Below are positions 20,860-31,494 of a DNA stretch of 64,000 nt, piece after piece (positions within the stretch are counted from its first letter, which is position 1; every line of letters starts with the position of its first letter). Both the position numbers and the translations under genes were made by a program. The stretch is from contig QVRM01002192.1 of the NCBI GenBank assembly GCA_003439945.1, positions 806,001 to 870,000 of the forward strand. Direction: 5' to 3'. This DNA comes from Dermanyssus gallinae. Lineage: Eukaryota; Arthropoda; Arachnida; Mesostigmata; Dermanyssidae. A model generated the notes under the pieces. It did no database searches and was not told the origin of the DNA. It saw nothing but the letters and a program-made list of their open reading frames with translations.

Positions 20860-21400
20860 CGGCAAATAATGACGTCCGCGACAAAGACAGCTGCCCTTTA
20901 CGAAGCTACGGTCTACCGCTTGCATCGGGCTCAGAGGGCCGGAGCCCTCAGGGTTACCGCGGCGGAGCGAACAATTAGCAGAGCATCATCTTTTGTTCTC
21001 GCTGGAGGTTCTAGACCTCTAGTACCTGAAAGCAGGCGAGCACCGCCACTCATAGGGTAACCCAGTTCGTGAGCGTAAGAAGAACGAGGAGCGTCGGCAT
21101 ATGGCCGATCTCTGGCAGGAGGAGTGGTTCGACCTACAAGAGGGTACTCCAGGCGTTAGTCTCCGCACCTAGTCCCAAACATTGGGCAATCATCACCAAC
21201 GACTGGCTGGATCGGTCAGGGGTAAAACTAACCTCCACCACGGTCCTGATAGAACCGGGAAGGCTTTTAGCTCCAAGTGCATCCACTGCAGCAATGGACC
21301 CTAAGGCACCCTGAAACGCACTGTTCTAAGGTGTCCAGTATAGGCGGAGCAGCACACACCTCTACTGCTTTTAGTTAAGGCACTGGCTTGAAACTTACGT
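20860..21400 (+). pseudogene. R1-like LINE 3' fragment
   Basis: 'LHRAQRAGALRVTAAERTIS' then 'SSFVLAGGSRPL' match the thumb of R1-clade LINEs. After a frameshift 'DLWQEEWFDLQEG' and a degenerate Cys-His cluster (KCIHC ... TVLRC) follow near 21,270-21,330. The order is as in the 1352-4420 element. Frameshifts and stops show an old copy. Confidence 0.55.
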
Positions 21401-23690
21401 GCTATTTGCAAGAAAGTGACGAACACGCTCTCGTACGGAAACACAGCATGTGAGTCTTCAAAACTATACAACAAAAGACAACAAGAACCAGCCTTCTAAG
21501 GCGCCCCTACGCCGTGGCTCTGGGAAACACGTCCGTTAGTAGTAGGAGTTGTAGCGTCTACTGTTTCCAGACTGTTTGATGTGATGTGCAGGCAGCACCC
21601 AGTTGGGTCGTGGGACGTAGACACCACTGGTTTTTAGGGTTTTGAAGCTACACACTGCCGGCCCACACTACCGGAATGTGTGTAATTCGTAGCCGGTTGC
21701 CCTTTGTATGGGTCTACCCTCCCCTTGTTCTAAAGTCTAGAGATGCTAAGCGATGTCCTAGTCCTCGCTTTACAAGTGCCTTTTTGTCCTCAATTCTCTT
21801 CGTATGCGCCGAAGCATGTAGATCGCCTTATTCCGCTTGCCTGTATCACAGAGAAGATAGGTATTACTTGGCTAGTTACTAATTTTATGCCAGTATCCCT
21901 GACAACACCTATGACCCTTCAGGACCTGCTTAAGGTAGTAGGTCATATATATGGGCGTATGTAGATATGCTTTCACTAAAAGCGCGACACTGTTAACGTG
22001 CTTAATGTATACTGATATGTCTGAGCACACCGCGTTTCGGTGAACAGAGAAGCCAGCTCAGAAGCTACCCAGTTAAGTTAGCTAATAAATGCAATGCTAC
22101 AAGAAAGGCTGTCAGACAACTTTGTTGGGGCGGTGACCTCTCCCTCTAAAAAACTGTGAGTAATGCAACTGCAAAATACAGTTTTTTGTTCAAATTTGCA
22201 ACTAACATGCTATGTGGTACCCATAACCAGAAAGCCTCGTCTAGGTTAACAGCCACAGAGCTTTTGCTTTTATGCTTTTTTGGTCGAAATCAACTGGCGA
22301 TAGTACTTCTGCCACGGATTTAGTCTTAGCCAAGACCTTTAGCACAGCCACTCCTGTGTACACCGGTACACCGACGGTGGATTTTATATAAATTCTGCAA
22401 TGCGCCCACTGCTATTTTGCAAAGCATGCAATATATCAGGGATCCAAATGATGACAGCGGCAAGACATAAATGCTGGCGTCCAATTGGGCGACTGAATCC
22501 GTTATACTTCCTGTCAGTGTGACATGTCAAAGGGAGAACACACGTACACGCAAGCATCTTAAATTAGATACTTGTAGCAGACTTAATAATAATGATAATA
22601 CGGATGCCAAACCTTGTGCAAGAGAATGAACATGAAGTTATAGGTACATCCCATGCTTACGTGAGATAGCCAACATTGACATTTGAGGGGTTCCGGTGCT
22701 GCGTCGATCATCGTGTCTGTTAGACACACCACTCGCTGTAATATTTTTTAAAATAGGTTTTCCCATCGCTTCTCAATCAGCACACTGCTGGTTTGCACGT
22801 ATATTTTATAACATAAGCAGTGCAGAGTTATTTCGTTTAGATCGATATCTCCAGCGTGTCCTTGTTACTTGCTAACCGAGTCCAATTTCCATTTAAACAT
22901 TGGTCACATGTTTTTGCATCTCGTACTCTAAGTTCAGATAGCAGAAAAGGTCCTGAGGAGATTCTCCTTAATGCATGAGTGACATTCATTTTAATAGAAT
23001 CTATTATTAAAATTGTTTATATATTTTTTTCTAAGTAAAAAACAAATTTTGCGCATTTTTGCTATCATGAGAGGTGTGAGCTCTTGCATGTTACAAGAAC
23101 TAAGTTAAGATATCGCTCAAATGGATGCGGCCGGTTGGCTCCAAACGTAAGACAAGACCGACAGGGCTAGTATTTGTCTTGTTTATCTAATTAAGCAACA
23201 CGCCAATAAATATTATATAGTATAAACACAAGCTATAAAAATATGGCCGGTTCCCTGCTAGGGCAGGTATAAATTGCTACGCGCTAGCTTATGGAGTGAC
23301 AGATAAATAATTTCGCCAGACCTGTGCTGGGGATTTTGGTATATCTAGAATCATGCTAGTGCTTATCTCAACTTGTTTTGGCAAAAATAAAATGCATTAC
23401 GCAAGAATGGTAACGGAGAAGTGTGGGTCTCCCCCGATGACGATACTAAGTTTTAGCGAGTTTATACCCACTAAACAAATTTCTCCTCTTAATCTTTATA
23501 TTGACAGTTCGGTCCTGCAGTTTATGGCTGATGAGTAGGATGCTTTAGATTCAGAACGTGCCTTATTTGCAAAACTGCATTACCAGTGCTTAAAACAAAA
23601 AAAAATCCCATTATATAAAATAATCTCCGTTAAGTTGTAATAACGGCATAGAATTTTGCAGCAATTAATCTATGTGAAAATGCCAGGACA
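21400..23690. other. No recognisable feature
   Basis: AT-rich sequence with only short frames lacking known motifs. I found no RNA gene or repeat boundary in it. Confidence 0.5.
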
Positions 23691-23925
23691 CAATTGAAGC
23701 AGTGATTCTGCAAGTCGAAACACTAAGACTTTGGTTTTGCTCGTATTCACAACCAACGCGTATTCATTGAAAGTCTCAACAACCTTTTAAACCGACTCAA
23801 GTGAAATGTTAATACCACTTTAAACGTTGCCTGGTCGATCCGAATTAAAATTGTCGTGTCGTCAGCAAAATCTATCGCCCTGTGACTCAGTTTAATAGTT
23901 TGGCCCTGTATATGAATACCAAGAA
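23690..23925 (-). pseudogene. LINE RT fragment with FADD box
   Basis: The minus strand reads 'GIHIQGQTIKLSHRAIDFADDTTILI', a palm segment with the catalytic FADD, and then 'VVNTSKTKVLVF', the N-x2-KT thumb block. It resembles L1- or RTE-like RTs. It abuts a plus-strand RT fragment at about 23,920, giving a head-to-head junction. Confidence 0.55.
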
Positions 23926-24570
23926 ATACTTGCACTGCATAGATCTTGACCGGAAGGATGCCTTTGACAGGGTAGATCATAGGCTTCTTATTGACAAGAT
24001 GAAGACGCTCCAGGTTCATTTACAGATTCGTAAATGGCGTGTCGCTTTTCTGCACAATTGGTCGTTTCGAGTTAAATGTCCCAAAGGGGAGCTGCGTCTC
24101 TTCTCTGCTGTATACACTATTTGTTTTAGACATAAAATCCTACATTCCGTCGAGTGTACGGTGTACCTATTATACGCTGACGACCTAAATATATACATTC
24201 CCTTGGACTCTCCTTCATTCAGCGCATACTGCGCGCCAGTCTGCTGTCGATGGCATCTGCCGTTGGAGCATTGACAATGGGATGGTGCTATATCCGTTTC
24301 GAAATGCCTCGTTTTGAAACATGGCTTCTTCGATCTGGAGTGTCTGTTCAACGGGACAACATTGCCTACAGCTATTGTTGCACGGGAACTTGGTGCATTA
24401 ATAACAACGGATCTTACATTTTCTGCACATTCAAGATGCCTAGTCAAATCAGCATATATACTTGTGGACATGCTATTCCGTTGCTCTATCATCAAGGAGC
24501 CAAATGTGTATATCTGCTTGTGTAAAGCAATTGTACTATCCAAACTTTTATATTGTTCACCCGTCTAAAG
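23920..24570 (+). pseudogene. CR1-like LINE RT fragment with YADD box
   Basis: 'YLHCIDLDRKDAFDRVDHRLL' (first catalytic Asp of RT), then 'VYLLYADDLNIYIPL' (catalytic DD) and, after a frameshift near 24,290, 'LFNGTTLPTAIVARELGALI' (the RDLGV-like block) and a C-terminal helix to 24,568. The GVPQGS block is missing, so the copy is internally deleted. Confidence 0.6.
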
Positions 24571-24798
24571 CCCATACTTGTGCAAGCACATAGGCGTGAT
24601 TGGCGGTGCTTAGAGAAGATCCCTAAAAAAGCTCTGTAGAAGATGTGATATTGAATCGAATGCTGTAAACCTTCTGTCGCTCTCGACTTTACTGAAGCAC
24701 AACGACGCGTGAGCACTATCGCAACTTTCTATTCAATAAGTAAACGCGCTTTCTCTTATATTATATTATATTTCTTAAGAGTCTAAAGTTTAGTAATA

Positions 24799-25000
24799 TC
24801 AAATGCATAAAAATCTTAGACACCCAGGCAAGTAACCGTATTGAAAATATAGGTTAATCACTCTTGCCAAAGAAGCTGTAATAGCAGAGGAGGCTAACAT
24901 TAACAGTTTAGCCGGCACACCCATGATTCCACTATACCAGCTACCATTCAAGCTCCTTATCGTACCCTTCACATCAGAGGCCTGCAGCCAAGGCAACGAA
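24799..25000 (-). pseudogene. LINE RT N-terminal fragment
   Basis: 'SGIMGVPAKLLMLASSAIT' followed by 'RVINLYFQYGYLPGCLR' is the start of the RT palm (S-G-x-DG(I/V)P, then G-x(2)-P). Only this block remains. Confidence 0.5.
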
Positions 25001-28000
25001 AATTATTTGGTCTCTTTTGGCCATCGAGTAGAGTGAGTGCTTGGGCTTGTCGAGATCCGTCACTCGTTGAGATCCTCACCTCGACACATTAGACTTATCC
25101 GTTTAACGCCTAATACGCTACCTATAATGCAACGAACTATTTGTAAGAGTGCGATACGTACTAGATAGGCTATTGAATACAGAGCGTAGACGATATGCTC
25201 GTTTTGCAGGCTATTTGCAAGCCATAAGCCGTTCTGACATATGGCTTGCAAATGGTACGCTAGACGTTGCGTGAAGCAGTACATTCGTTAAAAAGCCTGT
25301 ACGTCTTTGGAGCGTTCCGAGAATGTAAACCAACGAAAATGGAATCAACGAAAATGCAAGGTTACATTTATTCCACAGAACACATTTTTGTATTTACAGT
25401 AACGATAGCGTGGTACGATTGCGGACGAGTTTTCTGCGACTAGAGTATATTACTAATAAGGGGAAGATGCATCAAAATCGCAGGTAGAAAAAAATATCTG
25501 GTTTACTTACATAGTGGTGTTAAAAACGTAGCACATACGGAGCAGTCTGTTTTGTGGCATCAAAACGCTATTTCTGACCTGGCACAAAGTCCTTGCATTT
25601 GCTTATCTTCTTTTTGATTTTAGATTAGACCTTTAGAAGTTTTCATCGCAGACACACGAGGCTACTTTACAAAATTTAGTCATAGTACGTTCCACACAAT
25701 TACACCTAGAAGACATGGGAATGGGTGCGCCGACTTTTGACGACTACCGCACTTGGTATTTCAGCATTGCAGGAAGGCGTTCATCATAACCGAATTGTTC
25801 TTTTCCATGGAACAGTTTTGAGACCGTTTTTTTCCTATTGCTCCCACAGCGTGTGCACGTGTGAGCCTCGCGGGTCAGGAGCCCGTTTCTATTTGCCACT
25901 ACACTAGAAGAGATATTGTTCATCATGGTTAATAAATAACAAGATCATAGACGACTACCAATTGTGCTTATGGACGGTGAGAGAGACTTTGAGCGCTCTT
26001 TAGGGAAGGCTGCCTGCTACACGAATGGGATTCATCTACGTTTATGCTTTTCACTGATAGCCAAGCGATCGTAGGCCACCGGAAATTGCCTACGCGACAG
26101 CCTACGCGAATGCTAACCACGCAACATTTCAATTGTCGACGGGCAGCCCTAACAAAGTAAAACCGATCCAATCAGCAAAAGAATAAAGGACGCAACAAAA
26201 ACCAACGAAACGAATGCAGTTTCGTTGTTGTCACGCCTGTTCCTAACGACACATACAATATACTCAGCGAACAAAGCCAGGTGTCCGCGCAGGCAATAAG
26301 ACGCGGGCGATAGTAAAATCGGAGAAAAGCAACGAGTGTATGCAGCCAATCAGGGTGTTTCTTGTCCGCACTTGCCGCCGATGGCAGGTAGAGGGTAGAG
26401 GGGCAGACATCATTGTGTATCCCAGAACATGAGGCCACCGACCTGAGACGCTTCCCCTGCAGAGGGAGGGGGAAATGTCCTAGGGACGGTTGTATGGGTG
26501 CTGTCGGTCAGGTAGAGCTCAAGTCCTGTGACAGCCTGTCTTTGACATGACATGAGGTCAATCTGCTGATGTATCTGTCGAACGAAGCGGGTGCCTAAGC
26601 GCTGAGCGACGCCAACCTGTCGCCACTTCGGGCTGAGAGCCAACGCTCTTCCGGGTAGCACGGACCTGTAATGCGAACGGACGAAAGACAACAACACCGA
26701 AAAAGAAGCCATAACGCCCTTCAGGAAATCGACTTCCGCCTTAATTGTTCCTCTTCCCGAGGGGACTGCATATGTGCACGAACTTAGTTGCGCTAGTGCC
26801 ATTGTGCATTGAAGTTGACGGCTCTTGACACGAGTCTCGATAAAGCTGCTGCAAGGGTCGTCGCCGGTGCAGGTATTGTAGTGACATTTATCAGATATAA
26901 AACACATTTTGAGTATTCAATTTCAATTTTTAGATATACAGCCATCGATGATGACGTTATAAACATGTTTATGCTAGATATGACGCGTAGGGCTACTAGT
27001 TATTCATCAGGATGTTTGGTTAGATTGGCGGACACTTTCTGTTACTAATTGCATTTTTTTATGACGTTGTCTGAACAGCATAGGTTAATGCATATTTATT
27101 AAAAGCGCTTCCGTTACAAAAAGCCCAATTAAGGCAAACATTAAATAATTAATTAAAAACATTAGGAATATTTCCAATTTAGAACTGACCAATAAGCGAC
27201 AACAAATAAAGTAAGCGACATTGAGCTGTGATGCCTATACTCATTGTTTGTCATCAGCTTTGTAATCAATATATACCATTGCATTAAATGTCTGTGCCCG
27301 CGTTAATTCGCAAAGGTGGGCGAGTCCTTTACGCATACTGGCAAATGAGGGCTCAAGGTTTGCAAACTTCTGCCAAGATAGCAAAGAATTCGGATGCAGC
27401 TAATCGTTACCATCATGCTGTTTTCTCTAATAGCAGCATAGGAGATATTACAATAGTAATCTAAAAGGCAGTTGAAGATCATTTACAGCCATGCTGTTGA
27501 ATTACCAATATTAGCCGTTTTAGGGATCCGATAGTCTGCTCCAGCTGAGTGGCTTCGTGCGATCCCCATCAGTGCAAAGTAATTGATCAGTTTTATAACC
27601 AAGATGTATGAAATGAAGGACAAGCAAGGATCGCTGGATGCAACTGCCGTAGTTGTTACTTCCGCACTTATGGGAGAATACGATATTACTCCGAGTCACG
27701 GGAACTCCACTGAAGTGCGCATGAATTACACCTCAAACAACAAGCCCGCACCGCAAAGTTATGTCAACCGAAGCTTATTTTATTAAAGCTACGTTGGTTG
27801 AACGTAAACGTGCCTACTAATGACGTTCTTGTAGATGTGCATGCTAAGGACAACTACAATATATTAGTATCGGATTTTTTTGTTTAGGCTTGTAATACAT
27901 AAAATGAAAGATACATGTATTAAGTTATAAGTTAAAACGTGGCTTGATGAATTGATCGTGATGTCGAGTTAGCACTCAGCAACTTTTTAGATTAGATCGA

Positions 28001-28090
28001 CCCAGGAGGGGTGGCGGCGTATGTGTTCTATTAAGAAAAAAAGCTTGTGTAAATAAAATTAAATTCTCTGCCCTCGGAAAACACATTGCA
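25000..28090. other. No recognisable gene
   Basis: A 165-codon minus-strand frame (26,410-26,907) and several shorter ones are open, but I recognise no domain in any of them. The 26,000-26,900 part is richer in GC than its surroundings. Confidence 0.4.
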
Positions 28091-28094
28091 ATTG

Positions 28095-28385
28095 ATATCC
28101 TGACAATCTCAATCTAGAACCCATCGCCAATTTCAATTTGCCTGTATATGATTTGTTTACTCTTCTTTTTTCTCAATTTCACATTTTTTTTTTCAATACT
28201 CTCGCCCTTGCCCTTGCTGACATCTTCCTAGCTGCGAACTCTACTATGCATATATTTTTAATCCTAATACTTAATCTTAGCATACTTTGTACTTCCTTTT
28301 TTATAAATTTTGACATCCGACCTTCCCCTTCTGGCGCAATTAAAACAATAACCTAATGAACATCTTATCACTTCGCTTTGCATTA
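28095..28385 (-). pseudogene. 3' fragment of the esterase-type LINE
   Basis: The DNA matches, with gaps, the plus-strand sequence at about 44,095-44,455, for example the shared ACCCATCGCCAATTT and TATAAATTTTGACAT blocks in the same order. That region encodes the ORF2 C-terminus of the esterase-type LINE on the minus strand, so this is a short degenerate copy of it, ending in the long (TA)n at 28,388. Confidence 0.7.
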
Positions 28386-28386
28386 C

Positions 28387-28387
<1 letters not shown>

Positions 28388-28474
<87 letters not shown>

Positions 28475-28480
28475 TATAAA

Positions 28481-28562
<82 letters not shown>
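28388..28562. repeat. Long (TA)n microsatellite
   Basis: About 175 bases of TA dinucleotides with scattered interruptions. It borders the Tc1/mariner element, which inserts at TA. Confidence 0.95.

Positions 28563-28565
<3 letters not shown>

Positions 28566-28567
<2 letters not shown>
28566..28567. repeat. TA target-site duplication, left
   Basis: TA directly before the terminal inverted repeat; its partner is 30210-30211. Confidence 0.85.
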
Positions 28568-28768
28568 AAGTGTGTTGCAAAAAATTAGCAACTCATGTTT
28601 TTTTGTGATAATTTCGGCTTGGTTTATTTGAATGGCTTGAAATTTTAAGCGCATGATGTACATGACGAAACATGAGTATAGTGTTGATTTCATTGCAATC
28701 TCAACATCGGTTCATACAAAAAATAAAAAAGTGTGAAAAAACAGTGTTGCAAAATATTAGCAACAATA
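28568..28768. repeat. Tc1 terminal inverted repeat, left
   Basis: 201 bp, reverse complement of 30009-30209. The motif TGTTGC...TTAGCAAC occurs at both the outer and the inner end of each arm, suggesting paired transposase-binding sites as in other long-TIR Tc1 elements. Confidence 0.9.
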
Positions 28769-28833
28769 GCGCCTTACAGCGTATTTGATTCTTAGCAGGG
28801 CTGTATGACTCATTTGAAACTACATATTTTATT

Positions 28834-29833
28834 CTAGAAACGGGTTTTTCGTCCCTTCTTCTGAATCAAATCGTAAACTCGGTCTTTCAGTGAGTTATTG
28901 AGCTGTTGTAAGTACAAAAGTGGAATATGTATTAGTCCATGCTTGCTGGACAGCTTCTTGGAGGTCCGACAAATGATTATATTGTCGACCATTTGCGTAA
29001 ATCTGCTTTACCAAATGTCCCCAAAGATTTTCAATAGGATTCAGGTCTGGACTTAATGCCGGCCAGTCAAAAAGTGGCACTCCTTGTTCTTGAAAAAAGG
29101 CTATAGTGCTAGCCGAGGTATGAAACGTGGCGTTGTCTTGTTGAAAAACTGCGTCAGGTTCCCCAATTCTTCTGAAGTGGGCTTCTAACTGGGAACCGAC
29201 AATGCGCTGGTACATGTCAGAATTGTTTCGGCTCACAATCTCGACTAGATCAGACTTCCCATTATATCCAAACGCGCCCCAATATTTCACAGAGCCACCA
29301 CCGGCCACACGTTTCGAGAACCATTTAGGTTCCTTCCGTAAGTCGTGCCAATAGTACTGACAGCCGTCAGGGCCATCGAGATTAAATTTCTTTTCATCCG
29401 AGAAGACGATGTTTTTCCACTCGTTATCCCAAGTTTGGTATCCATGCAAAAATTCACGCCGTGCGACAATGTGCTTCGGTTGCAGTTGCGGCATAAGCTT
29501 CCTTTTCGCGTATCGCACGTTTTTGTCAGAACTTAACACTCGGTACACTGTGGATCGGTGCACTGGCATTTCCAAAGTAGTCCTGATCCTGGAAGAAGAC
29601 ATTTGGTCATGAGTAGCCAACTGTATGATCCTTCGCCGATCTCGAATAGTCAAAACTGGCTTACGCCCATTGTTAGATCTGCACCTTTGGTTCACTCCAG
29701 GGTGTAAGAACCTGCTGATGGTGCTCTTATGCCGTCCTAATCTGGTTGCTATAGCAGTTACTGTATGACCGAGCTCAGCATATGCCTCAATTCTTGTCTT
29801 TTTGTTATCCGAAAGATCTTTTGTACGACCCAT
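28834..29833 (-). pseudogene. Tc1-type DD34E transposase, C-terminal frameshift
   Basis: The frame from ATG at 29833 runs 312 codons to 28895. Residues 1-110 are a bipartite helix-turn-helix DNA-binding region ('GHTVTAIATRLGRHKSTISR', then a GRKP AT-hook-like motif). The catalytic triad is D in 'VFSDEKKF', D in 'FQQDNATFHTS' and E in 'LNPIENLWG', with 34 residues between the last two. The last dozen codons leave the family pattern. The expected tail (...LQQLNNSLKDRVYDLI..., ending KTRF and TAG) is present in another frame and stops at 28834, so a one-base indel lies near 28,920. The enzyme cuts and pastes DNA at TA sites; this copy probably encodes an altered C-terminus. Confidence 0.9.
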
Positions 29834-30008
29834 GGTTTAAACATAAGATTCGTCGTTAGTTCGGAACAACGACTAAGCTGTAGAATATTTTGCAGCTATA
29901 TAACGATTGATTTAGCTAGACAATATTCCTGACATTTGATCCCTGGGATCGAATATCAGCTGTAGTATCAACTATTCTTTACAAACAAGAGCTGTGTTGT
30001 TAGCATGT

Positions 30009-30209
30009 TATTGTTGCTAATATTTTGCAACACTGTTTTTTCACACTTTTTTATTTTTTGTATGAACCGATTCTGAGATTGCAATGAAATCAACACTATA
30101 CTCATGTTTCGTCATGTACATCATGCGCTTAAAATTTCAAGCCATTCAAATAAACCAAGCCGAAATTATCGCAAAAAAACATGAGTTGCTAATTTTTTGC
30201 AACACACTT
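30009..30209. repeat. Tc1 terminal inverted repeat, right
   Basis: 201 bp, reverse complement of 28568-28768, followed by TA at 30210-30211. Confidence 0.9.
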
Positions 30210-30235
30210 TATATACATATATATATACATACCTC

Positions 30236-30639
30236 TTAATGCCTGGTACTTGGATGACGGCGTTCTAGGCGGAGAACTCCCGACAGTACTAGACGATATT
30301 CGAAAAGTCATTGAATTTGGTGTGATTAGTGGCCTGAATCTGAACCCGGGGAAATGTGAAGTCAATGTTACGGATCATAACGGAATTGAACCATTAGATT
30401 TAACGGACCTCTTTAGCCTACTCCCTGGATGCCGCGTTGCTGACAAGGCTGACCTGGAGCTGTTAGGTGTGCCCTTGCTGCCGGATGGGGTACCAAAAGC
30501 ACTAGCCGCCCGGAAAGACAAACTGAACTTCGCCACAGGCAGACTATCCCAATTGGGGGCCCACTGCGGTCTGTTTCTCCTTAGAACTTACTTTTCAGCC
30601 ACGAAGTTAACACAACAAAGCCAGGCTTTGAGCCGTTAG
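30236..30639 (+). pseudogene. RT C-terminus with YLDD box
   Basis: 'WYLDDGVLGGELPTVLDDI' contains the RT catalytic pair as YLDD rather than the usual LINE (Y/F)ADD, and 'SGLNLNPGKCEV' is the following thumb block (GLxLNxxKCE). The remaining residues ('LELLGVPLLPDGVPKAL') have no motif I can name. The upstream palm is missing. It reads on, after a frameshift, into the domain at 30,640. Confidence 0.6.
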
Positions 30640-31339
30640 TAGTCACGGAGCTGGAGCCTGATTACATGCCCTACCCTGTCCACGAATAGGGACGCTTTTG
30701 GATGATGAGACGACGCGCATCAGCACAGGATTGCGTCTTGGTGTCGACCTAGTTGTCCCTCATCGATGTCGTTGTGGCTACCTTGTAGACGCTTTGGCGC
30801 ATCATGGCTTATCATGCGCCTTAAGTGCAGGCCGAAGAGCACGCCACTCGGCTTTAAATTACACTTTCAGTCGAGCACTAAGATCTGCTGGCTTTCCGTG
30901 CGTACTAGAACCTCCGGGTCTATCCAGAGATGACGGAAAAAGGCCTGACGGTCTTAGTCTAACTCCCTTTGAGCGTGGTCGCATGCTTGTTTGGGACGCA
31001 ACTGTATCCGACTCATGAGCCCCTTCGATGGTCGGTGCAGGTGCGAACCAGGCAGGTCATGCGTCTAGGTTAGCAGAGGCTAACAAATGTAGAAAATACT
31101 CAGGCGTTAGTTATCCGCACCAATTTTGTCCGTTGGCCTTTGAAACAATGGGAGGACCAGGCCCGCTTACATTGAAGTTGATTCAGCGCGTGGGTAAAAG
31201 CCTTAACCTCTCCACGGGAGACTCAAGAGCATCGGAATTTTTGCGTCAGAGGCTGTCGCTTGACATCCAACGAGGAAACGCAGCATCTGTTCGGGGCACA
31301 TTGTTGAACTGGGCTAATCCCGGGTTAGATAACCCGTAA
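30640..31339 (+). pseudogene. Cys/His cluster plus KRPDG nuclease-like domain
   Basis: The frame reads 'LHALPCPRIGTLLDDETTRI', 'HRCRCGYLVDALAHHGLSC' (C-x-C-x9-H-x4-C), 'GRRARHSALNYTFSRAL', 'LEPPGLSRDDGKRPDG', 'GRMLVWDATVSDS', then 'SYPHQFCPLAFETMGGPGPL' and a conserved tail (about 30,655-31,339). The E ... RPDG ... WDxT spacing looks like a PD-(D/E)xK-type nuclease fold, which would give a restriction-like endonuclease C-terminal to RT, as in R2-type LINEs. That assignment is inference. TGA codons replace Trp near 30,658 and Leu near 31,016 (the latter is Leu in copy A). Confidence 0.55.
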
Positions 31340-31420
31340 CCACACGTAAACGCGGAGACAATTGTTCACTCCAAAGTGCTAACATAAAAAGTCATTTAAT
31401 AAATATCAATCATGACCATG

Positions 31421-31421
31421 G

Positions 31422-31487
<66 letters not shown>
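31421..31487. repeat. (TA)n microsatellite between two LINEs
   Basis: About 65 bases of TA between the 3' end of the YLDD/KRPDG element and the truncated end of the minus-strand LINE at 31,495. Confidence 0.95.
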
Positions 31488-31492
<5 letters not shown>

Positions 31493-31494
31493 TT

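Larger units (their letters stand above)
28568..30209 (-). mobile_element. Tc1/mariner element, 1,642 bp
   Basis: Terminal inverted repeats 28568-28768 and 30009-30209 (201 bp each, about three mismatches by eye) start AAGTGTGTTGCAAAAAATTA and are flanked by TA on both sides. Inside is one transposase gene on the minus strand. Long inverted repeats, TA duplication and DD34E together place it in the Tc1 group. The near-identity of the repeats argues for a recent insertion, although the transposase has a frameshift near its end. Confidence 0.95.
30236..31385 (+). mobile_element. YLDD/KRPDG retroelement, 3' half, best-preserved copy
   Basis: A 5'-truncated retroelement starting inside RT just before its YLDD box and ending at a 3' UTR (AATTGTTCACTCCAAAGTGCTA) before (TA)n. 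It contains an RT C-terminus, a Cys/His cluster, a KRPDG nuclease-like domain and a tail with QRLSLDIQRGNAASVRGT. One frameshift (about 30,630) and two in-frame TGA codons (about 30,658 and 31,016) inactivate it. I have seen this domain combination in invertebrate proteins, but cannot place it in a named LINE clade with confidence. Confidence 0.65.

Noticed and set aside
28356..28568. Open frame of Ile-Tyr repeats
   Set aside because: Translation of a (TA)n microsatellite, not a protein.
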